Of a stretch of 64,000 nt of DNA, positions 7,938-16,368 are shown in pieces; position 1 is the first letter of the stretch; each line of letters starts with the position of its first letter. The notes under the pieces are model-generated. The model ran no database searches. It was not told the DNA's origin and worked only from the letters and a program-made list of their open reading frames with translations. This DNA comes from Nonomuraea helvata. Lineage in GTDB: Bacteria > Actinomycetota > Actinomycetes > Streptosporangiales > Streptosporangiaceae. The translations under genes and the position numbers were made by a program. Location: contig NZ_BAAAXV010000012.1 of the NCBI RefSeq assembly GCF_039535785.1, forward strand, positions 682,001 to 746,000. Reading direction: 5' to 3'.

Positions 7938-8498
7938 ATGAGCTCCATCGCTGCTTCGCCCGGCGTTTCCGGGACCGCCTCCGCGCTGCGACGGCTGTAC
8001 TTCGTCCGGTTCGCGTTCGCCATCGTCTGGGCCCTCGCGATGTTCACGACCGCCGCGAACCTGGGTCCGCTCGCGGTCACTCTGCTCGTGCTCTACCCGC
8101 TGTTCGACGTGGCCGCCGCCATCATCGACGTCCGCGCGTCGCGCACCACCGGATCACCTGCCCTGCTGTACGTGAACATCGCGGTCAGCCTGATCACCGC
8201 CATCGGCGTGGCCATCGCCTGCGCGTCCGGCATCCCTGCGGTGCTGCGCGTGTGGGGCGCCTGGGCGGTCGTGGCCGGGCTGGTCCAGCTGATCGTGGGT
8301 GTCACTCGCCGCAAGATGGGCGGCCAGTGGCCGATGATCATCAGCGGCGGCATCTCCGTCCTCGCCGGAGCGTCGTTCATCCTCGGTGCGTCCGCGGCCA
8401 ACCCGACACTGATCAACGCGGCCGGCTACGCCATCCCTGGCGGCATCTTCTTCCTCATCTCGGCCTTCCGTCTCGGCCGCGCCGCGAAGGGAAAGTGA
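7938..8498 (+). CDS. DUF308-like integral membrane protein
   Basis: The ATG at 7938 has an AAAGGA site just upstream and gives 186 residues with about six hydrophobic helices in a small-helix-pair arrangement (FAFAIVWALAMFTTAANLGP, LYVNIAVSLITAIGVAIACA, MIISGGISVLAGASFILGAS, AGYAIPGGIFFLISAFRLG). This resembles DUF308/HdeD-type membrane proteins. Role unknown; the TetR gene next door and its operators imply induction by a small molecule. Confidence 0.8.
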   Translation: MSSIAASPGVSGTASALRRLYFVRFAFAIVWALAMFTTAANLGPLAVTLLVLYPLFDVAAAIIDVRASRTTGSPALLYVNIAVSLITAIGVAIACASGIPAVLRVWGAWAVVAGLVQLIVGVTRRKMGGQWPMIISGGISVLAGASFILGASAANPTLINAAGYAIPGGIFFLISAFRLGRAAKGK

Positions 8499-8836
8499 CA
8501 TGAACAGCAACACGCCCGCATGGTCGTCGGTGAGTTTCCGCTGGACCGGCTGTGGCACGCGGTTGCGTCGTTCCGACGGTCAGTGAGGTGTGGCTGCGGC
8601 TGCTGGAGGCGTACGGCCGCTGACCGCCGGCATCTGCCGGCGCTGCTGGTGTGGTTGGAGGCGTACCAGCGGCTGGGGTACGGCATCGACCGGTGGCCCG
8701 GACCAGCACCGTCATCCTGTTGGCCACGTCGGTGCCGGTGGACAAGGCGGGGCTCGAGCTCCTGTCGGGGCTGTCCATCGATGATCACGGGAGGGTAGTC
8801 TGCCCGCCTCGGATCATGATCTACAGGAGGCGACGC
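8499..8836 (+). other. Gap without a convincing gene
   Basis: Only a 28-codon frame follows the membrane-protein stop, and a short stretch near 8620-8700 (RHLPALLVWLEAYQRLGYG in one frame) looks protein-like but has no start, no continuation and no family I recognise. It is probably debris. Confidence 0.3.
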
Positions 8837-9183
8837 GTGCACGCCACCCGATTGTCACGTCAGGAGTTCGTCGACTTGAAGGTCGACGGCCAGGGCATGG
8901 TCGTCGAGGACCTGCACCTCGACCGCTGCTCGTTTGTCATGTGCGACCTGGGGGCGGATGATCCGGACCTCAACCGGGTCGTCCGCAACGTCACCGTCTC
9001 CCGGTGCGTCTTCAACGGATGTGATGTGAAGGGCGTCTACTTCGACGAGGTCACGGTTTCCTGGCGGCGCTGGCCGACAGCCCGTTCGACTCGATGGTGG
9101 CGGTCGCGCCCAAGCGGTCGGCATTCTTTCCGAACATATTCGCGGATCTGGAGGAGTTGCGGAAGCTGGGCCTTGCCGAGTAG
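8837..9183 (+). pseudogene. Pentapeptide-repeat-like protein with central deletion
   Basis: The GTG at 8837 has AGGAGG six bases upstream. The start reads VHATRLSRQEFVDLKVDGQG, VVEDLHLDRCSFVMCDLGA and VSRCVFNGCDVKGVYFDEV, with the D-L-x-x-C/S-x-F rhythm of pentapeptide-type repeats. At about 9058 the frame changes and only the C-terminal end remains (LADSPFDSMVAVAPKRSAFF, DLEELRKLGLAE). The middle of the protein appears deleted with a frame change. The intact ribosome site suggests recent loss. Confidence 0.6.
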
Positions 9184-9379
9184 CGGCCCCGGTGTCCTTG
9201 AAGCTCCACCATTTCCGCCGCCGCCTGCGGACCGCCCCTTCGGAGGCGCGTCGCACGATGGCGCGGATGTTGACCGGGCCGAAGCGCGGCGGCATCGCCA
9301 CCATGCGGAACTCGTCCGAACCGTTTCCCCAGCCGCCCACTCCATGATCACACGTCAGGACAGCCCGGAGGTTTCGCGG

Positions 9380-9640
9380 TCATCTGGGGCAGTACAGGGC
9401 GTGTTCGGCGGCGTCGGCCAGCAGGGTCGCGACGGTGTCGGCCGGCAGTGACCGGCCGCTGTACAGCAGGTCGAAGGCATCGAAGCTGGTGTGGAGCCAG
9501 AGCAGGTGACCGGCGTGGCGTCGACCATGGCGGTGAAGCCTCCGTGGTGGAGCAGGTCCATGCCGAGCGCGTCGAACAGGCCCATATGCGATCCGAACAC
9601 GGTGCAGCTCATCGAGCGGGACACCTCGGCGAGCTGCCGG
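9380..9640 (-). pseudogene. TetR-family regulator, C-terminal remnant
   Basis: Two minus-strand frames carry the end of a TetR ligand domain. One reads LFDALGMDLLHHGGFTAMVD, and the other continues with HLLWLHTSFDAFDLLYSGRS and LPADTVATLLADAAEHALYC to a TGA at 9380. The DNA-binding half is missing and there is a frameshift near 9530. Confidence 0.55.
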
Positions 9641-9695
9641 CCGGGGCCTATCGGTCCTGGTGAAGCCGCTCGACCATCAGCACAAGGAGACCTGG

Positions 9696-9918
9696 ATGCC
9701 CCGCATCGCCGTCGTCGTCGGCAGTACCCGCCCCGGCGGCTTTCGGCGCCCACACCAGCCCGCACACCCGCCGCTGGTCGGCGGCGGTCGCGGCGTTCGA
9801 CGCGTACGTGTTCATCACCCCTGAGTGCAACCACTCTTTCCCCGCCGCGCTGACGAACGCCCTGGACTACCTGCACGCCGAATGGCAGGACAAGGCCGCC
9901 GGATTCGCCGGCTACTGA
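9696..9918 (+). pseudogene. NADPH-dependent FMN reductase, deleted
   Basis: The start MPRIAVVVGSTRPGG (9696) is the flavin-phosphate loop of this family. After a deletion of roughly 60 codons and a frame change the sequence resumes with FDAYVFITPECNHSFPAALT, NALDYLHAEWQDKAAGFAGY and an early stop at 9916. The family normally continues for about 80 more residues. A ribosome site (AAGGAG) is still present. Its neighbour is a decayed TetR gene, which may have been its regulator. Confidence 0.65.
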
Positions 9919-9948
9919 CCGCCCCGCGGCGATGCCGCTCACACCGAC

Positions 9949-10566
9949 TTACTCGGGGACGGGGAGCCGTGGTGCCGGGAACAGGTCGCCGACCAGCAGC
10001 GTCGCCGCTTGCGTGGCAATGGTGAGGATGTCGTCGTCCGTGGCATCGGTGCCCTGAGCGGCCAGCACGGCATTGTGCACGCTGAGCAGGGCCATGCGGA
10101 CGCGCAGGCGGTCGGTCAGCGGCGCGTCGGGGCCGAGGAGGAGCTGTGCCGCCCTGCCGATCCGTTCCATCGGGCCGCCCTCCCGCGCAGGCATCACTGT
10201 GCGCATCGCGGCATGGTTGGCGGCGGCGAACCGCATGGTCCGCAGTCCCTGCCTGGCGCTCAGGGCGATCCAGCGGCCCAGGAACTCCGACGGCAGCTGG
10301 GGAGTGCGTGGCTGGCCTGCGGCCCAGTCGAGCAGGTCGTCGAGCGCACGCATGTTGTCTTGGAAGAGGCTGACGATGATCGCCTCTTTGCTGTCGAAAT
10401 GGTAGTAGAGCGCCGCCTTGGTGATGCCGAGCTGCTCGGCGATCTCGCGCATCGAGGTGGCGTCGTAGCCGCGCTCGGTGAACAGCGACAGCGCGGCCTG
10501 CTGGATGTCGGCCCGCGTCTGGCTGCCCTTGCGCCGCGGGGCCGTCACCCGTTCCGTCTTTGCCAT
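9949..10566 (-). CDS. TetR/AcrR-family repressor of the sulfotransferase/MFS cluster
   Basis: This 205-residue protein has a basic N-terminus, a classic helix-turn-helix (SMREIAEQLGITKAALYYHF) and a helical ligand domain. It is divergent from a sulfotransferase-like gene at 10729 and an MFS pump at 11693. Matching operator-like sequences (CTTACCTGTCGGTCAGCAAG at 10618 and a near-identical pair at 11621) lie before itself and before the pump. It most likely represses its own gene and the exporter. Confidence 0.9.
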   Translation of the reverse strand: MAKTERVTAPRRKGSQTRADIQQAALSLFTERGYDATSMREIAEQLGITKAALYYHFDSKEAIIVSLFQDNMRALDDLLDWAAGQPRTPQLPSEFLGRWIALSARQGLRTMRFAAANHAAMRTVMPAREGGPMERIGRAAQLLLGPDAPLTDRLRVRMALLSVHNAVLAAQGTDATDDDILTIATQAATLLVGDLFPAPRLPVPE

Positions 10567-10617
10567 CGCTCTTCCTTACTCCCGAGCTCAGCTCTCGGGT
10601 GAGTTTACCCTCTCTTG

Positions 10618-10662
10618 CTTACCTGTCGGTCAGCAAGTATTTTACTAACCGGCCGGTAGGCA
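10618..10662. promoter_or_regulatory. TetR operators in the divergent region
   Basis: Two operator-like elements lie side by side: CTTACCTGTCGGTCAGCAAG (10618-10637) and ACTAACCGGCCGGTAGGCA (10644-10662). The first differs from the 11621 element at two positions. They lie between the TetR gene and the sulfotransferase gene. Confidence 0.65.
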
Positions 10663-10728
10663 ATGCATGCGCGGCAAAGTGCCGGCCACGAGCCCGGATC
10701 GCCGTGTCCGAGAGAGGAAGGAGCCGAT

Positions 10729-11400
10729 ATGGGTCTGCGAGTCGTGGGGGCGGGGTTTCCGCGTACGGGGACCACGTCGCTGAAGGCGGCGTTGGAGCGG
10801 CTGCTCGGGGCGCCCTGCTACCACATGAGGGAGCTGTTCGGGCGGCCGGACGACGCCGCGGTCTGGCGCGACGCCTACGCGGGCGTCATGCCGGACTGGC
10901 ACCGATTCCTCGCAGGGTACGCCGCCGGGGTGGACTGGCCGGTGTCGTGGTTCTGGCGCGACCTGTCGGCCGCGTTCCCGGACGCGCTGGTGCTGCTGTC
11001 CCGGCGGGAAAGTGCCGAGCGTTGGTACCAGAGCATGGATCGTACGGTGCTGGAAGGAGCGCGCCGTCTGACGCGCGGCGACTTCGCCGGCGCGCGGCCG
11101 CCGATGCTCGCCGGCGGCACCCCCGAACAGGCGCGCGCCACGGAGGAGATGATCCGGGCCATGTTCGGCGGCGCGTTCGACGACCCCCATGACCGCGACA
11201 ACGTCATCGCGGCCTACGAGCGGCACCTCGATGAGGTCCGCGCCACCGTACCGGCACACCGGCTGCTGGAATGGCAGCCGGCCGACGGCTGGCAGCCGTT
11301 GTGCGCCGCACTCGACCTCCCGATCCCGGACGAGCCGTTCCCTCACGAGAACACCACAGCCGAGATGCAGGCCCGGATCAACGACATGGGCGGCCGATGA
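10729..11400 (+). CDS. Sulfotransferase-family protein
   Basis: The ATG at 10729 has a GGAAGGAG site upstream. The 223-residue protein opens with the sulfotransferase phosphosulfate-binding loop (GAGFPRTGTTSLKAALERLL) and has the second nucleotide-binding element (ALVLLSRRESAERWYQSM). The family transfers sulfate from PAPS to an alcohol or amine, but many actinomycete members of this short subfamily are uncharacterised. Location is cytoplasmic. Its position beside a TetR repressor and an exporter suggests a link to small-molecule modification or export (inference). Confidence 0.85.
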   Translation: MGLRVVGAGFPRTGTTSLKAALERLLGAPCYHMRELFGRPDDAAVWRDAYAGVMPDWHRFLAGYAAGVDWPVSWFWRDLSAAFPDALVLLSRRESAERWYQSMDRTVLEGARRLTRGDFAGARPPMLAGGTPEQARATEEMIRAMFGGAFDDPHDRDNVIAAYERHLDEVRATVPAHRLLEWQPADGWQPLCAALDLPIPDEPFPHENTTAEMQARINDMGGR

Positions 11401-11620
11401 CCTCAGCGCCGCGTCAGATGCCGGCGAGGGCCGGCCGGCCCGCATGAACCGCGTCGCCGTCGAGATCAAGAACGCTGCCCCAAGCCAACGCCACCGGCTC
11501 GCCGACGCCGACCCCCGACCACACCGGCCCAGCCTGGCTTTCTGCTGGCCGGCGCGCCAGGACTGACAACTCGCCGCCCCCCACATCCTCAAACAGCCGG
11601 AGATGCCTCGCCGCCAATTG

Positions 11621-11664
11621 CTTACCTGCCGGTCGGCAAGTAGACTTGCCGACCGGCAGGTAAG
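11621..11664. promoter_or_regulatory. Perfect 21-bp inverted repeat operator before the MFS pump
   Basis: The arms 11621-11641 and 11644-11664 are exact inverted repeats with a 2-bp centre. Each arm contains CTTACCTGCCGGTCGGCAAG, nearly the same as the site at 10618. It ends 29 nt before the pump start codon and is therefore well placed to block its transcription. The 220 bases from 11401 to 11620 hold no gene that I can see. Confidence 0.75.
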
Positions 11665-11692
11665 TTTTCTTTGCATGGCAGGAGCCCACGTA

Positions 11693-13285
11693 ATGGCAGA
11701 AGACAGCGCGAAAGACGCGACCACTCCCCCGCCGACGGAGCAGCAGGCCGGACTGGGATTCAGTCACCGCCAGATCCTGGTGACAATGAGCGGCCTGGTC
11801 ATCGCCATGCTGCTGGCGATGCTCGACAACATGATCGTCGCCCCGGCGCTGCCGACCATCGTCGGCGAACTGGGCGGCCTGAACCACCTGGCCTGGGTGA
11901 CCACCGGCTACATCCTGGCCTCCACCGTCGCCACACCGATCTGGGGCAAACTCGGCGACCTGTACGGCCGGCGCATCGTCTTCGTCGCCGCCGTCGCCCT
12001 CTTCCTCCTCGGCTCGGTCCTGTGCGGGATGTCCCAGGACATGGTCCAGCTGATCGGTTTCCGCGCGCTGCAAGGCCTGGGAGCGGGCGGCCTCATGGTC
12101 GGCGTACTGTCGATCATCGGTGAGATGATCCCGCCGCGCGACCGCAGCAAGTACCAGGGCGTGATGATGGCCGCCATGCCGGTGGCCATGATCGGCGGCC
12201 CGCTCATCGGCGGCTTCATCACCGACAACCTCAGCTGGCGCTGGGCCTTCTACGTCAACCTCCCGCTCGGCGCCATCACCCTGGTCCTGTGCTGGATCAC
12301 CCTGGCCAGACTGCCCAAGGGCACCGGCAAGGCCGTCATCGACTGGTGGGGCACCGCGCTGCTGACCGTGTGGATCACCGCCCTCGTGCTCATCACCAGC
12401 TGGGGCGGCACCCAGTACGACTGGAACTCACCCCAGATCCTCGGCCTGGCGGCGCTGGCCGTGGTCGGGTTCGTCGCCTTCGTGATCGTCCAACGGCGCG
12501 CAGCCGAGCCGATCATGCCGCTGCGGGTCTTCAAGAGCCGCAACTTCTCCCTGGCCGGCGCCGTCGCCTTCATCTCGGGTTTCGCCATGTTCGGCGCCAC
12601 CGGCTTCCTGCCGCAGTTCCAGCAGTTCGTCCAGGGCTCCTCGGCCACCAACAGCGGCCTGCTCCTCATGCCGATGATGATCGCCGCAATGATCGTCAGC
12701 CTGGCCGGCGGCTCACTGATCAGCAAGACCGGACACTACAAATCGCTGCCCATCATCGGCTCCATCCTCGTCACCGCCGGCCTCGCACTGTTCGCCACCG
12801 TGAACCTCGACACCTCCACCACGACGACAGCCCTCTACATGGTGGTTCTCGGCGCCGGCATGGGCGCACTCATGCAGACCAGCACCCTCATCGCCCAGAA
12901 CAGCCTCGACCTGCGCGACATGGGCGCCGGCACCGGAGTGTCGACCTTCCTGCGCAACATGGGCAGCTCTCTCGGCGTCTCCCTGCTCGGCGCCCTCTAC
13001 ACCAGCCAACTGACCGACTCCCTGACCGGCGCCGGACCGGCCGCGCAGAACGTCGCCTCCGCCGCCACCTCGATGACCCCCCAAGCGCTGCGCGCCCTGC
13101 CCGAAGCGGCCCGGCACCTGTTCCAGCAGGCCGTCACCGACGGCATCACCACCCTGTTCACCTGGGGCGCCGCCGTGACCGCCGTCGGCATCATCCTGGC
13201 TCTCTTCATCCGCCAGGTCCCGCTGCGCAGCGCCGCCGCACCGGCCACCACCCCCGACGCCGAACCGGTCGCCGCCGGCAGGTGA
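11693..13285 (+). CDS. MFS multidrug exporter (DHA2, 14-TM)
   Basis: The ATG at 11693 (MAEDSAKDAT) was chosen over one at 11675 because AGGAG lies at proper distance. The 530-residue protein has 14 predicted helices, starting ILVTMSGLVIAMLLAMLDNM, with motif A (GKLGDLYGRRIVF) and motif C region (RALQGLGAGGLMVG). It resembles the EmrB/QacA branch that expels cationic or amphipathic compounds. The 21-bp inverted repeat upstream matches the operators of the TetR gene at 9949, so expression probably needs that repressor's ligand. Confidence 0.92.
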   Translation: MAEDSAKDATTPPPTEQQAGLGFSHRQILVTMSGLVIAMLLAMLDNMIVAPALPTIVGELGGLNHLAWVTTGYILASTVATPIWGKLGDLYGRRIVFVAAVALFLLGSVLCGMSQDMVQLIGFRALQGLGAGGLMVGVLSIIGEMIPPRDRSKYQGVMMAAMPVAMIGGPLIGGFITDNLSWRWAFYVNLPLGAITLVLCWITLARLPKGTGKAVIDWWGTALLTVWITALVLITSWGGTQYDWNSPQILGLAALAVVGFVAFVIVQRRAAEPIMPLRVFKSRNFSLAGAVAFISGFAMFGATGFLPQFQQFVQGSSATNSGLLLMPMMIAAMIVSLAGGSLISKTGHYKSLPIIGSILVTAGLALFATVNLDTSTTTTALYMVVLGAGMGALMQTSTLIAQNSLDLRDMGAGTGVSTFLRNMGSSLGVSLLGALYTSQLTDSLTGAGPAAQNVASAATSMTPQALRALPEAARHLFQQAVTDGITTLFTWGAAVTAVGIILALFIRQVPLRSAAAPATTPDAEPVAAGR

Positions 13286-13349
13286 GGCCATCCACCCCGA
13301 GCAGCTCGCCATGACAACGCCGACCTCCCCCACCCGGCATCGGGTGGGG

Positions 13350-13412
13350 GAGAAGACCATCAAGTTCAACGAGCTGATGGCCAACTGCGTCATTCATTCG
13401 ACCGCCTGTGCC
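13350..13412 (+). pseudogene. Short Tn3 transposase remnant
   Basis: The frame reads EKTIKFNELMANCVIHSTA, the same motif as the fragment at 2646 (EKLIKFNTLPADLVVFHN). No more of the protein is present on either side. The unit marks a second Tn3-family scar next to a recombinase remnant at 13951. Confidence 0.5.
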
Positions 13413-13453
13413 AAGCGTGGCCGGTTGGGCTCCCGCGCGGCAAGCCGCCTGCG

Positions 13454-13950
13454 TCAGTCCTTGTCGGCCGGCAGGGTCGGGTAGTCGGTCATGGGATACA
13501 GGCCGACGGCGAATCCGTAGGTCGTCTCCCCGGAACGGGGAACCTGATCGAACTCCTGCACCAGGTCCTTGATCCGGTGCCAGAACTCCGTGGCCCGCTC
13601 CGGCGAGATCCGGGCGTGCCGGATGAACGCCCACAATTGGTGAGCCTGATAGGCCGCGGCGGACTCCTTGGCCGCGACCTTGAAGTCGTTGAAGTCCAGC
13701 GGGAGCGGGCCGCCGCCGGGCGATTGGCCGACGCTGACGTAGAACATGCGGGCCGTGCGGCCGTAGTAGCGCTCATCGATGGCCCGCACTCGCCGGGTCC
13801 GCACCACGCGCAGCAGCCCAGCATCGGCCAGCTCCGTCACGGTCGCGGCGCGCTCGTGCAGGAGGCCGAGGATCGTGGTCCGCAGCGGATCGCCAATGGC
13901 CCGTACCTGTTCGGGGGTGCTGAGCTCGATCGTCTCGGCATAGCTGCTGG
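13454..13950 (-). pseudogene. ArsR-type winged-helix regulator lacking its recognition helix and start
   Basis: The frame reads ETIELSTPEQVRAIGDPLRT, TILGLLHERAATVTELA and then directly DAGLLRVVRTRRVRAIDERY and YYGRTARMFYVSVG, ending at 13454. Family members (from memory) have about 18 residues between TELA and AGLLRV, including the STVAHHVxxL recognition helix. Those residues are absent here without a frame change. No ATG, GTG or TTG start precedes ETIELS; a recombinase fragment abuts that end. The domain after residue 70 (WAFIRHARISPERATEFWHR) is intact. A product could not bind DNA normally. Confidence 0.65.
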
Positions 13951-14103
13951 TCAGCGTTGTGCGAGTGCCGCGTAGGCGGTGGAGCGGCCGATTTCGAGCG
14001 TGCGGGCGGCCTCAGTGACCGAGACACCGTCGTCGACCAGGCGGCGCAGCGTGGCCAGTTCGGCGGGGCCGCTAGCGCGGGGGCGGCCGGTCTTGATGGA
14101 CAT
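13951..14103 (-). pseudogene. Serine recombinase (resolvase) C-terminal helix-turn-helix fragment
   Basis: The 50-residue frame reads GRPRASGPAELATLRRLVDD, GVSVTEAARTLEIGRSTAYA and ALAQR. This is the C-terminal HTH of Hin/resolvase-type serine recombinases, following the GRPR linker. The catalytic domain is missing. With the Tn3 remnants at 2646 and 13350 it is consistent with an old Tn3-family unit. Confidence 0.7.
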
Positions 14104-14201
14104 GCGAGATCAGGAGCTCGTCGCCGACCCCGGAGATCCCTGGCCTGACCTTCTGTATTGTCGAAGGGCCTGGCGCGGATCTATTGGGACAAACCGGTCC
14201 G

Positions 14202-15506
14202 TCAGTTCGTCAGTGTGAGCGGGTTGACCAGGTCGGCGTAGACGAGCAGGCCTGCCATGATCATCATCGCCAGTGCAGCCGCGTACGTCAGCGGCAGCAG
14301 CTTGGCGATGTCGACGTGCTTGGGCTTCGGCCGCCGCATGATCTTGGCGTAGGCCCGTTTGAGGCCCTCCCAGAGGCCGCCCGCGATGTGTCCGCCGTCG
14401 AGCGGCAGCAGCGGGATCAGGTTGAACATGCCGATCGCCAGGTTGAAGCCTGCCAGCAGGTTGACGAAGGTGGCGATCTTCTCCTCGTTGGACAGGTCGG
14501 AGGTCAGAATCTCGCCGCCCAAGCGACCCGCCCCGACCATGCCCACCGGGCCCTCGGGGTCGCGCTCATCGCCGGAGAAGGCCGCGCGCCAGATGCCGAC
14601 CATCTTCTCCGGCATATTGAAGATCGAGCCCGCCGCCCTGGCCGTTTGCCCGCCCATGTAGCCGAGCACCTGGCCAAAGCTCTGCCGCTCCATAACCTCG
14701 GTGGGCCGCACGCCGAGGAAGCCGACGTTCTTGTCGGTCTTCTCGGGGTCGTCGAGGTTGGGCTGGTCTTGGGCGATCAGCGTGACGTCGAACGTCATCG
14801 GCTTGCCGTCACGCACGATGCCGAGCTTGACCGGGCCGGCGCCGTGGGAGCGGATCAGGCGCTTGGCGTCTTCCCAGGAGCCGATCGTGGCGCCGTCGAA
14901 GGAGACCATGTGGTCGCCCGGCTTGAGGCCCGCCTGCGCGGCCGGGGTGAGCCGGTCGCCGGGCTTGCAGGCGGCGCGCTGCTCGGAACTGGGGATCACG
15001 CACGTTTCGGTGGCGGGCGAGACGATCGGGGCATCGGTGGGCAGGCCGATGCCGACCAGCAGGATGGTGAAGAAGACGAACGCCAGCACGAAGTTCATCA
15101 ACGGCCCGCCGGACATGACGATGACCTTCTGCCACCACTTCTTGCGGTAGAAGACGCGGTTCTCGTCGCCTGGACGCACCTCTTCCAGCGCGGCCTCGCG
15201 GGCGGTCTCGATCAGCCCCTGGAAAGGTCCTGTCGCCGTGCTCCTGACCTTGGTGGGATCCTCTCCGGGGCGCGGCGGCAGCATTCCGATCATGCGGATG
15301 TAGCCGCCGAACGGGATCCACTTGATGCCGTATTCGGTCTCGCCCTTGCGCCGGGACCAGGCCGTGGGGCCGAAGCCCACCATGTACTGGGTCACCTTGA
15401 AGCCGAAGAGCTTGGCCGGCACCAGGTGGCCGAGCTCGTGCAGCGCGATGGAGATCATCAACCCGAGGAGGAAGAGGATGATCCCCGCGACGTAGAGCCA
15501 GTTCAT
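14202..15506 (-). CDS. RIP/M50 site-2 zinc metalloprotease (RseP/Rip1-like)
   Basis: The ATG at 15506 follows GAGGAG and gives 434 residues. Membrane helix 1 carries the zinc motif HELGH (residues about 24-28: ISIALHELGHLVPAKLFGF). Next come the conserved FGGYIRM, a membrane helix (MNFVLAFVFFTILLVGIG), a PDZ domain (AAQAGLKPGDHMVSFDGATI) and the last helices with the third zinc ligand in LLPLDGGHI. These enzymes cut membrane-bound anti-sigma factors and other substrates within the membrane. In most actinomycetes the gene sits between dxr and ispG, but neither is here, so this may be an extra copy or a relocated one. No anti-sigma gene is nearby. Confidence 0.93.
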   Translation of the reverse strand: MNWLYVAGIILFLLGLMISIALHELGHLVPAKLFGFKVTQYMVGFGPTAWSRRKGETEYGIKWIPFGGYIRMIGMLPPRPGEDPTKVRSTATGPFQGLIETAREAALEEVRPGDENRVFYRKKWWQKVIVMSGGPLMNFVLAFVFFTILLVGIGLPTDAPIVSPATETCVIPSSEQRAACKPGDRLTPAAQAGLKPGDHMVSFDGATIGSWEDAKRLIRSHGAGPVKLGIVRDGKPMTFDVTLIAQDQPNLDDPEKTDKNVGFLGVRPTEVMERQSFGQVLGYMGGQTARAAGSIFNMPEKMVGIWRAAFSGDERDPEGPVGMVGAGRLGGEILTSDLSNEEKIATFVNLLAGFNLAIGMFNLIPLLPLDGGHIAGGLWEGLKRAYAKIMRRPKPKHVDIAKLLPLTYAAALAMMIMAGLLVYADLVNPLTLTN

Positions 15507-15760
15507 CTTGGGGCACTCCTCGGCAGGCGGCAAGGACAGCTGTGAAGGATGAGGCGAAAGATGCGAAGCTCCAATGTAGTCGAACTCGCCACACCACAAG
15601 GCTGACCGCATTTCCCGAGCACCCTGCAAACAGGACGAGCGGAAGATGAAATGAGGTCACTGGCTCCGTCCGCCGAACGGCGAGAGCACCACGACGTTCG
15701 CATTGCCCGTGGCAAGATCGGCGTTGGCCGTTCCCGGTTCTGCTCGATCGTTCTCCGCGC

Positions 15761-16090
15761 CTACCAGCGCAACTGCCCGGTTTCGTCTTGGAACGTGCCT
15801 GTCGGACCGTCCACGTCGAGGATTGCCAGGCGCACGACAGTTCTGGCGCTCTCTTCCGGTGACCTTCCGATTCCGAAGGCCGCGGTCATGTCGGTCGCGG
15901 TGGTGCCGGGCTCGGTGACGCGCACGATGCCCACCGCGTTGGTGTCGAACACGCGCAGAGCCGTGGGACCGTCGATGACTCCGTCTCCCAAGATGCCCGC
16001 GTTGTGCACCAGAACGTCGAGCCGACCCTCGGCCTCGTCGATCGTCGCCAGAGCGATGAACGCCAGGAGCTGGCCGACGCCGCCCTACGC
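15761..16090 (-). pseudogene. Short-chain dehydrogenase, fragment with central deletion
   Basis: The frame begins inside the protein (LAFIALATIDEAEGRLDVLV, HNAGILGDGVIDGPTALRVF, DTNAVGIVRVTE), jumps directly to the late part (PGTTATDMTAAFGIGRSPEE, LDVDGPTGTFQDETGQLRW) and stops. The NNAG-type motif is present as HNAG, but the nucleotide-binding loop and the catalytic Ser-Tyr-Lys region are missing. The bases 15507-15760 and 16091-16368 hold nothing else that I recognise. Confidence 0.65.
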
Positions 16091-16368
16091 AACTGGCCGC
16101 TCTCCTGAGAACCGCCCGGCGCGCCATCCTGGCCGCCGCGGCGCTGTTCCTGGTGGCCGAGTTCTTGCCCGGTCCCGGCAGAGCACGGCAGATCTCCGGG
16201 CTACGGGCGTACGGCCGGCTGCGCCGCTCTCGTCGCCCCGATCAGCGTCGGCGGTCAGCGCCTTGACCTGCACAGCGCCTTCGTGCTTGTCGTCCTGGAA
16301 CCGCAGGACAGGCCCGGCGGCCGTCCGGCGACGAAGATCTGTCGTACCTGTGTGGAAGACTGCCCGGC

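Noticed and set aside
9355..9942. A 195-residue minus-strand frame as one intact gene
   Set aside because: Only its last part is TetR-like, and the true C-terminus is in another frame. The rest lies opposite the FMN-reductase remnant.
10729..13285. A natural-product gene cluster around the sulfotransferase and pump
   Set aside because: There is no synthase, cyclase or other core biosynthetic gene in the window.
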